In this document: one piece after another, positions 59,048 to 64,000 of the stretch | Numbering within the stretch: the stretch's first letter is position 1 | Layout: the number at the start of each line of letters is the position of its first letter | Assembly (NCBI GenBank): GCA_964628285.1 | Contig: CAZVNP010000008.1 | Location: forward strand, 19,375 to 83,374 | From: JAPLDP01 sp964628285 | Lineage (GTDB): Bacteria > Bacteroidota > Bacteroidia > Bacteroidales > JAGONC01 | Direction of reading: 5' to 3' | Length of the DNA: 64,000 bases | Translations under genes and position numbers: made by a program | The notes under the pieces: generated by a model | Told to the model about the DNA's origin: nothing | The model's input: only the letters and a program-made list of their open reading frames with translations | The model's database searches: none

Positions 59048-61045
59048 TTATTTTATGGATTCAAGCACTTCTTCGTGGACCACAACGGGATACTTTTCCC
59101 GTAACGATTTGATCCATTCCTTCTCAAGATAATTCTGGTAATCGGCCGTGATGATGCCTCTGGCTTCGCTGAGTGTTTTGGGTTGTGGTGGCAGAATATC
59201 ATGGACCAGCACAAAAATGGTATTGCCATCTTTGTCAATGTTACCTGAAAGGCCCTTCACCCAGTCGATGGCATCGATAAACTCATTATCTCCTTGCTGG
59301 AATTTATCATGTGTAATGGTCAGGCAGTTTAAGGTGTCCTGGTTGACATTGCTGAGGATCTCATCGGTGGGTGTTCCGGCTATGGCCAGATCCCTTGCTT
59401 TCTGCACACAGGACGGGTTGGAGACGGTGAAGATGGTGGCATCCAGTCGTTTATTCCACATATAATTGTCCTTTTTTTCATTGTAGAATTTTTCCAGCCC
59501 AACGGTATCCTTGACGGCTTTGGACCACACTTTTTCGTCGGTCAGTTCAAACAGGAGGATGCCGTCACGGTATTCTTTCATGAGCACTTTGAAGTCGGGG
59601 TACTTATCTTCGAGGTGTTCATCCTCATAATTGAGTATCGTCTCCTCAACGAAATTATGGTACTTGTTGTTGACGTAAATCTCAATGTTTTCGGCCAGGG
59701 CGTTGCTTTGGGTTTTGTTCAGGTAGTGTGCAAAGTCATCCTGTGTATATGTTTTTCCTGCCAATGAGAACAGTTTCTTGTTCAGCCCTGCGGCTGCTGC
59801 CATATCCCATTTGGCTTTGAAGATGGAAGAATCGACTACCGTATAAAACGGAATGAGGTTTTTGGGATATTCCCTGAAATGATATTCTTTTTTGAGCTGA
59901 TTGATAAATGATGTCTTGCTTGTCAGTATTCTGTCATTTTTCATCACTTTTTGTTTAAGATCCTGGTAGTTGTTGTCGAATGTCCCGATGTCTTTTTTAT
60001 CGAGCAGTTTAACGATATGCCAGCCATAAGCTGTCAGAAAGGGCGGTGTGACATCGCCTGCTTTTTTAAGCTTTGACACCTCGATGATGAAGTCGGGTAT
60101 CATCCTGTTGACGCCGAACCAAGGCAGGACGCCACCCTTATCGGCCGTACCCTTGTCGTCGGAATATTTTTTCACGACGTCGGCGAAGTCCTTGCCATCT
60201 TGTATCTCCCGGTAAGCTGCAAAGGCTTTATCTTTCAGTTTAAGTGAGTCCTCGTGTGCGGGGTCGGCAGGAAAACGTATCAGGATATGTGCTACCTGTA
60301 CCCTTCCCATGGCATCTTTTTTATCCGTCACCTTGATCAGGTGGTAGCCATAGCTGGTACGCACAGGCATTGACACCTGGCCGACAGGTGTATTATAGGA
60401 GGCTGATTCGAACGGGTACACCATGTCGAAGGCTGTAAAGTAACCCAGGTCGCCCTTATTTCCTTTCATGAAGGGTCTCTTGGGTGAGGCTTCGCGGTCC
60501 TGTGCTGACGGGTCCTCCGAATATTGTACGGCCATGTCACCGAAATCGGCACCGGCCAAGATTTTATTTCTTATGTCTATGATCTTCTCATAGGCCGCCA
60601 TCGTATCGGCCGGCAGGGCATCGGGTTTCACACGGATAAGGATATGGCTGGTCCTGACATCATAATGCATCCTGTCGTAGGCTTCGTGGATCAACTTCTC
60701 GGTCATGGCCTCGTCGGTGAGGTATGGTTGGGCCAGCTGGGTCCGGTAGCCTTTCAGTTCGTCGATGAACGCCTTCACGGTGTCCAGCCCGAGCTCTTCG
60801 GCCTGGAGCACTTTTAATTTGAAGTTGATATAGAGATCGAGGTATTCTTCGAGTGATTTTTTATCGAGCACATTACCGTTGACATTATTTTTCCTGTATA
60901 CATTAAGAAATTCTGACGTTGTCACCGGCTCACCGTTGAAAGTAAACAGGACCTCATCTTTTTTAGTTTTATTTTGTGCCGATGCCGTCTGCCACATAAG
61001 TGCAGCGACCAGAAACAACATGCTGATAAGACGCTTACTCTTCAT
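59048..61045 (-). CDS. parvulin-type peptidyl-prolyl isomerase, two rotamase domains
   Basis: A 665-residue periplasmic protein with a signal peptide (ending TASAQ), an N-terminal SurA/PpiC chaperone region (LFTFNGEPVTTSEFLNVYRKNN; YLDLYINFKLKVLQAEELGLD), two PpiC rotamase domains (about 130-235: TSHILIRVK and KGDLGYFTAFDMVYPFESA; about 240-345: VAHILIRF and KGGVLPWFGVNRMIPDFI) and a long C-terminal alpha-rich region (about 370-665). It starts the three-gene chaperone cluster and is longer than SurA by about 220 residues. It probably aids outer-membrane and secreted protein folding. Confidence 0.92.
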   Translation of the reverse strand: MKSKRLISMLFLVAALMWQTASAQNKTKKDEVLFTFNGEPVTTSEFLNVYRKNNVNGNVLDKKSLEEYLDLYINFKLKVLQAEELGLDTVKAFIDELKGYRTQLAQPYLTDEAMTEKLIHEAYDRMHYDVRTSHILIRVKPDALPADTMAAYEKIIDIRNKILAGADFGDMAVQYSEDPSAQDREASPKRPFMKGNKGDLGYFTAFDMVYPFESASYNTPVGQVSMPVRTSYGYHLIKVTDKKDAMGRVQVAHILIRFPADPAHEDSLKLKDKAFAAYREIQDGKDFADVVKKYSDDKGTADKGGVLPWFGVNRMIPDFIIEVSKLKKAGDVTPPFLTAYGWHIVKLLDKKDIGTFDNNYQDLKQKVMKNDRILTSKTSFINQLKKEYHFREYPKNLIPFYTVVDSSIFKAKWDMAAAAGLNKKLFSLAGKTYTQDDFAHYLNKTQSNALAENIEIYVNNKYHNFVEETILNYEDEHLEDKYPDFKVLMKEYRDGILLFELTDEKVWSKAVKDTVGLEKFYNEKKDNYMWNKRLDATIFTVSNPSCVQKARDLAIAGTPTDEILSNVNQDTLNCLTITHDKFQQGDNEFIDAIDWVKGLSGNIDKDGNTIFVLVHDILPPQPKTLSEARGIITADYQNYLEKEWIKSLREKYPVVVHEEVLESIK

Positions 61046-61100
61046 TGTTTTTTTTGATTAAGGAACGTTTTCGGATTATAGATAGTACATTAAAATTAAA

Positions 61101-62570
61101 TTACCTGCTATAATTTGGTGCTTCGCGGACGATGGTGATATCGTGTGGGTGGCTTTCGGTGATGCCGGCCTGTGTGATCCTGATGAATTTAGCCTGCTGC
61201 AGCCGTTCGATATTGGCTGAGCCGGTGTAGCCCATACCGGCTCTCAATCCGCCGATCATCTGATGGATGAGTTCGGCGACTGTGCCCTTGTAAGGGACTC
61301 TGCCGACGATACCCTCGGGTACGAGTTTTTTGACGTCTTCTTCCACATCCTGGAAGTAACGGTCTTTCGATCCTTTCTCCATGGATTCGATGGAGCCCAT
61401 GCCGCGGTATGTTTTATATTTTCTGCCTTCATAGATGATGGTTTCGCCCGGTGATTCGTCGACGCCGGCGAACAATGATCCGGCCATGATGGAATGGGCG
61501 CCGGCGGCGAGGGCCTTTGTGATATCACCGGTATAACGTATGCCGCCGTCGGCTATAACGGGGATGTTGCTGCCTTTCAATGCTTTGACAACATTGTATA
61601 TGGCTGACAGTTGCGGTATGCCTATGCCGGCGATGATGCGTGTGGTGCAGATAGAGCCGGGACCTATGCCCACCTTGAGGGCGTCGACGTCGAGCTTCAC
61701 AAGGTCCCTGGCCGCCTGGGCCGTGCCGATGTTACCGACCACCAGCTGTATGTCAGGGAAATGTTTCTTGATCATTTTGGCGGTTTCGGTGACGCCTCGC
61801 GTATGGGCATGGGCCGTGTCGATGACGATGGCATCGACATTCTGGTCGATGAGAGCCTGTATCCTGTCGAGGGTGTCGATGCTGACGCCCACGGCGGCGG
61901 CCACACGCAGCCTGCCTTTCTCGTCTTTGCAGGCATTGGGGTGGGTTTGTATCTTTAAGATGTCCTTATATGTGATGAGACCGATGAGCTTATTGTCATT
62001 GTCGACAACGGGCAGTTTCTCGATCTTATGTTTCTGCAATATTTCGGTGGCCTTGGAGAAGTCGGTCATCTCACGGGTGGTGATGAGGCCGTCTTTTGTC
62101 ATGACTTCCGCTACGGGCCTGTCAATATCTTTCTCGAAGCGCAGGTCCCTGTTCGTCACAATGCCGACGAGTTGCTTTTGGTCGTTGATCACCGGTATGC
62201 CGCCGATACCATATTCCCTCATGATGTTCAGGGCATCGCTGACGAGGGCATTTTCATGGAGGACGATGGGGTCGTGGATGACGCCGCTTTCGGCCCGTTT
62301 CACTTTTTTCACTTCGCCGGCCTGGCGCTCGATGGTCATATTCTTATGGAGCACGCCGATGCCGCCTTCCTGTGCCAGGGCGATGGCCAGACCCGACTCG
62401 GTGACGGTGTCCATGGCGGCCGAGACAATGGGGATATTCAGACGGATGTTGCGCGTGAAGAATGTTGTGATATCCACCTCACGCGGCAGGATCTCCGAGT
62501 AAGCAGGTATTAAAAGAACATCGTCGTAGGTCAGACCTTCGTCGATGAATTTTTCCGGATCTAATGCCAT
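61101..62570 (-). CDS. guaB: inosine-5'-monophosphate dehydrogenase
   Basis: A 489-residue enzyme oxidising IMP to XMP, the committed GMP step. It has two CBS domains inserted at about residues 92-205 and the catalytic loop GIGPGSICTTRI with Cys308. Flanking motifs are DVLLIPAYSEILPREVDI, IPIVSAAMDTVTESGLAIALAQEGGIGVLHKN, IADGGIRYTGDITKALAAGAHSIMAGSLFAG and YRGMGSIESMEKGSKDRYF. Length is standard. The ATG lies about 16 nt after its predicted transcription start. Confidence 0.97.
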   Translation of the reverse strand: MALDPEKFIDEGLTYDDVLLIPAYSEILPREVDITTFFTRNIRLNIPIVSAAMDTVTESGLAIALAQEGGIGVLHKNMTIERQAGEVKKVKRAESGVIHDPIVLHENALVSDALNIMREYGIGGIPVINDQKQLVGIVTNRDLRFEKDIDRPVAEVMTKDGLITTREMTDFSKATEILQKHKIEKLPVVDNDNKLIGLITYKDILKIQTHPNACKDEKGRLRVAAAVGVSIDTLDRIQALIDQNVDAIVIDTAHAHTRGVTETAKMIKKHFPDIQLVVGNIGTAQAARDLVKLDVDALKVGIGPGSICTTRIIAGIGIPQLSAIYNVVKALKGSNIPVIADGGIRYTGDITKALAAGAHSIMAGSLFAGVDESPGETIIYEGRKYKTYRGMGSIESMEKGSKDRYFQDVEEDVKKLVPEGIVGRVPYKGTVAELIHQMIGGLRAGMGYTGSANIERLQQAKFIRITQAGITESHPHDITIVREAPNYSR

Positions 62571-62592
62571 AACGGTTATAATTAAAGTGCGG

Positions 62593-62600
62593 CAAAGGTA
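62593..62600 (-). promoter_or_regulatory. -7 element of guaB
   Basis: Minus strand TACCTTTG, a TAnnTTTG match. The start of transcription would be near 62586, with a 16-nt leader. No -33 at the standard distance is clear. Confidence 0.5.
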
Positions 62601-62685
62601 TTAAAAATCAATTATATTTTTTTCCTATGAACTCAAAATCCTCAATGGAAATGGGTCTTATGACAGATTATGTGATATCATGGTG

Positions 62686-64000
62686 TCAACGCAGGAGGGT
62701 GACTGTACCGTGTTTTTCGAGATAGAGTCCTTCGACGGTCCTGTATGTGATGACGAACACATAGGATCCGACGGGTGCCGGTCCGTTTTTAAAAGTGCCG
62801 TCCCAGGTCCTGGTGAAGTCGGTTGTTTCGAATATCTTCTGACCCCAGCGGTTGTAGATCATGAACCGGTAGTCGGCGGCGATGTCGGTGAAATAATTGA
62901 CCGGGCCGAAGGTGTCATTGATGCCGTCGCCGTTGGGTGTGAAGGCGTTGGGCGTGAAGATGCCGGCGGTCTGGGTCACCAGGGTCTCGTTGGAATAGCT
63001 GTAAGCGGTGTCCTGGTCCAGGATGACGCCGGAGAGCCGTACCACAGCACGGACGAGATAGCTGAAACGGCCGCCTATCTGTGACAGTGACGACACATCG
63101 TCATCATAGGTGGTGGTCGACGGATCGAGGGTGATGGTACCGTTGAGGATGCCGTCTATTTTTCTTAGCAGCTCGTAGGCTGTCACGTGCCCGTTGGTCG
63201 TTTCATAGGCATTCCAGTACAACCAGTTGATCCCGTTATCTTTCATCAGACCTTTGAGGTGCATGGTGCGTATCTCGTTGTCGGGGAGATAGGATTCATT
63301 GTCGCAGTCGTCGAGGATAATTATTTTGTAATAGTAGGATGAGTCATTCACATTGACATTATAGTCAGAATACAATATGTAAGGGTCAGTCAGGCCGGTC
63401 AGGTCAAAGATCGTGTCGATGGGCAGGTACATGTCGGAGCTGATGGCTTTCCGCAGGATGACGGCTTTGGAGCCGGCGGCTGTCGTATCGGTATAAAAAT
63501 TCAGTCTATTGTAGTTGTTGTCAGCGGTATCGACCGATGCCAGCCAGAAGTTCAGCGTGTCGGGCTGCGGCGGGCGGTTGGCGAGGAAGCACTGGACACA
63601 GGAGGAAGTGGATGGACCGGCATTGTTGTAAGCCCTGACGAACAGGCAATAGGTCGAGTCGGGCATGAAAGGATAGGCGAAAATGAAGGTGGTGTCGGTG
63701 GTCTGTGAAACAAAAGTGGTGGAGGAGGTCGCCGGATCATAGGTATAAACGGCATAAGCTTCGACGGGCGGGTTGAGGTTGGTGGCGGCCGTCCACGACA
63801 GTGGCACCTGCGTGTCGCAGTAGCTGAAAGGTATCTCCCTCAGAAAGAGGGTGCTGTAAGGATACGGGAAGCCGCCCAGCCCGATGTTACCGCAGGCGTC
63901 TACGGCAGCCACACGGTAGGATTCAGAATGAACGGTGGCATGCGAATTCACATCAATATAGGAGGTTATATTGCCCGGTACGGCGTCAATGCTGTCCCAG
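62686..64000 (-). CDS. surface or secreted protein with type B type IX secretion C-terminal domain, 5' end outside window
   Basis: The C-terminal 437 residues of a larger protein; the frame stays open to the right edge, so the N-terminus is missing. The visible part has fibronectin type III-like repeats (YRVAAVDACGNIG; VPLSWTAATNLNPPVEAYAVYTYDPATS; STYCLFVRAYNNAGPSTSSCVQCF; YLVRAVVRLSGVILDQ). It ends in the gliding-motility-type C-terminal domain (FTPNAFTPNGDGINDTFGPVNYF; FMIYNRWGQKIFETTDFTRTWDG; GSYVFVITY). This CTD, the type B sorting signal, directs cargo through the type IX system to the cell surface. Paired Cys (CVQC; DDCDNES) may form disulfides. Being a long repeat-rich cargo, an adhesin or enzyme is likely; no catalytic domain is in view. 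Confidence 0.93.
   Translation of the reverse strand, partial: WDSIDAVPGNITSYIDVNSHATVHSESYRVAAVDACGNIGLGGFPYPYSTLFLREIPFSYCDTQVPLSWTAATNLNPPVEAYAVYTYDPATSSTTFVSQTTDTTFIFAYPFMPDSTYCLFVRAYNNAGPSTSSCVQCFLANRPPQPDTLNFWLASVDTADNNYNRLNFYTDTTAAGSKAVILRKAISSDMYLPIDTIFDLTGLTDPYILYSDYNVNVNDSSYYYKIIILDDCDNESYLPDNEIRTMHLKGLMKDNGINWLYWNAYETTNGHVTAYELLRKIDGILNGTITLDPSTTTYDDDVSSLSQIGGRFSYLVRAVVRLSGVILDQDTAYSYSNETLVTQTAGIFTPNAFTPNGDGINDTFGPVNYFTDIAADYRFMIYNRWGQKIFETTDFTRTWDGTFKNGPAPVGSYVFVITYRTVEGLYLEKHGTVTLLR

Noticed and set aside
61540..62502. Open frame of 320 codons on the plus strand
   Set aside because: It is antisense to guaB, full of Ser, Met, Arg and Thr in a mirror-codon pattern, with no recognisable domain.
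1..64000. tRNA, rRNA, CRISPR arrays, insertion sequences, prophage or integrase genes
   Set aside because: I saw no cloverleaf-like tRNA, no spaced identical repeats, no transposase or integrase frame and no terminal inverted repeats. Small RNAs cannot be excluded by eye.

Overview
The window is a chromosomal stretch from a member of the Bacteroidota, most likely an uncultured Bacteroidales/Marinilabiliales-type bacterium. Supporting this are lineage-typical families (DUF4296 and DUF4369 lipoproteins, a DUF6089 barrel protein, a DUF2807 lipoprotein, a C-terminal type B type IX secretion signal) and repeated promoters of the Bacteroidota form TTTG - about 18 to 22 bases - TAnnTTTG. Genes are tightly packed on both strands, with many 4-base start/stop overlaps. 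I see no rRNA, tRNA, insertion sequence, prophage or CRISPR array. Gene content is largely core metabolism and envelope building, with a few uncharacterised proteins.

Layout: 1-3161 (minus) holds a DUF4296 lipoprotein (cut by the window edge), a membrane-anchored OmpH-like protein and RecQ. 3.5-5.3 kb (plus) is kdsD-lptB, for Kdo synthesis and LPS export. 5.3-7.5 kb (minus) is a serine hydrolase and pssA. 7.7-11.9 kb (plus) is an unknown gene, queA, tatC and two LiaF-like membrane proteins. 12-14.4 kb (minus) is pdxJ, a beta-propeller-like lipoprotein and an alpha/beta hydrolase. 14.6-21.7 kb (plus) runs CBS protein-nadK-DUF6089 protein-uppS-bamA-skp-skp, joining isoprenoid carrier synthesis to outer-membrane protein assembly.

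21.7-31.0 kb is a central-carbon block: nadB, odhB and odhA (minus), then a small 2[4Fe-4S] ferredoxin (minus) diverging from korA-korB (plus). The cell thus has both an NAD-linked 2-oxoglutarate dehydrogenase (E1 and E2 here, no E3) and a ferredoxin-linked 2-oxoglutarate oxidoreductase. 31.1-35.7 kb (plus) is tilS, dsbD and gap. 35.7-40.2 kb (mostly minus) has lpxH, a TlpA-like protein lacking one active-site cysteine, a purine nucleoside phosphorylase and lpxK, plus one small secreted unknown on the plus strand.

40.4-42.4 kb (plus) is the Nif3-like/zinc-ribbon pair. 42.4-45.4 kb (minus) has a FadL-like barrel and a Tyr/Gly-rich repeat lipoprotein. 45.6 kb is proS, whose 3' end overlaps an antisense membrane-protein gene. 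47-50 kb (minus) is that membrane protein, a DUF2807 lipoprotein and a PagL-like lipid A deacylase, diverging from mazG. 50.8-62.6 kb (minus) is ahpC, a TolC/permease/adaptor export set without its ATPase, a MoxR ATPase, a three-gene periplasmic chaperone cluster (two parvulin proteins flanking a catalytic-domain-free lipoprotein) and guaB. The window ends inside a large surface protein with a type IX sorting domain.

I did not find a clearly new multi-gene system. The best leads are the SxxC TlpA-like protein, the tyrosine-rich decapeptide-repeat lipoprotein, the membrane protein ending inside proS, the unknown gene before queA, and a GCGCCATAT repeat in front of nadB. All functional calls rest on reading the sequence and family knowledge; no database search was run.
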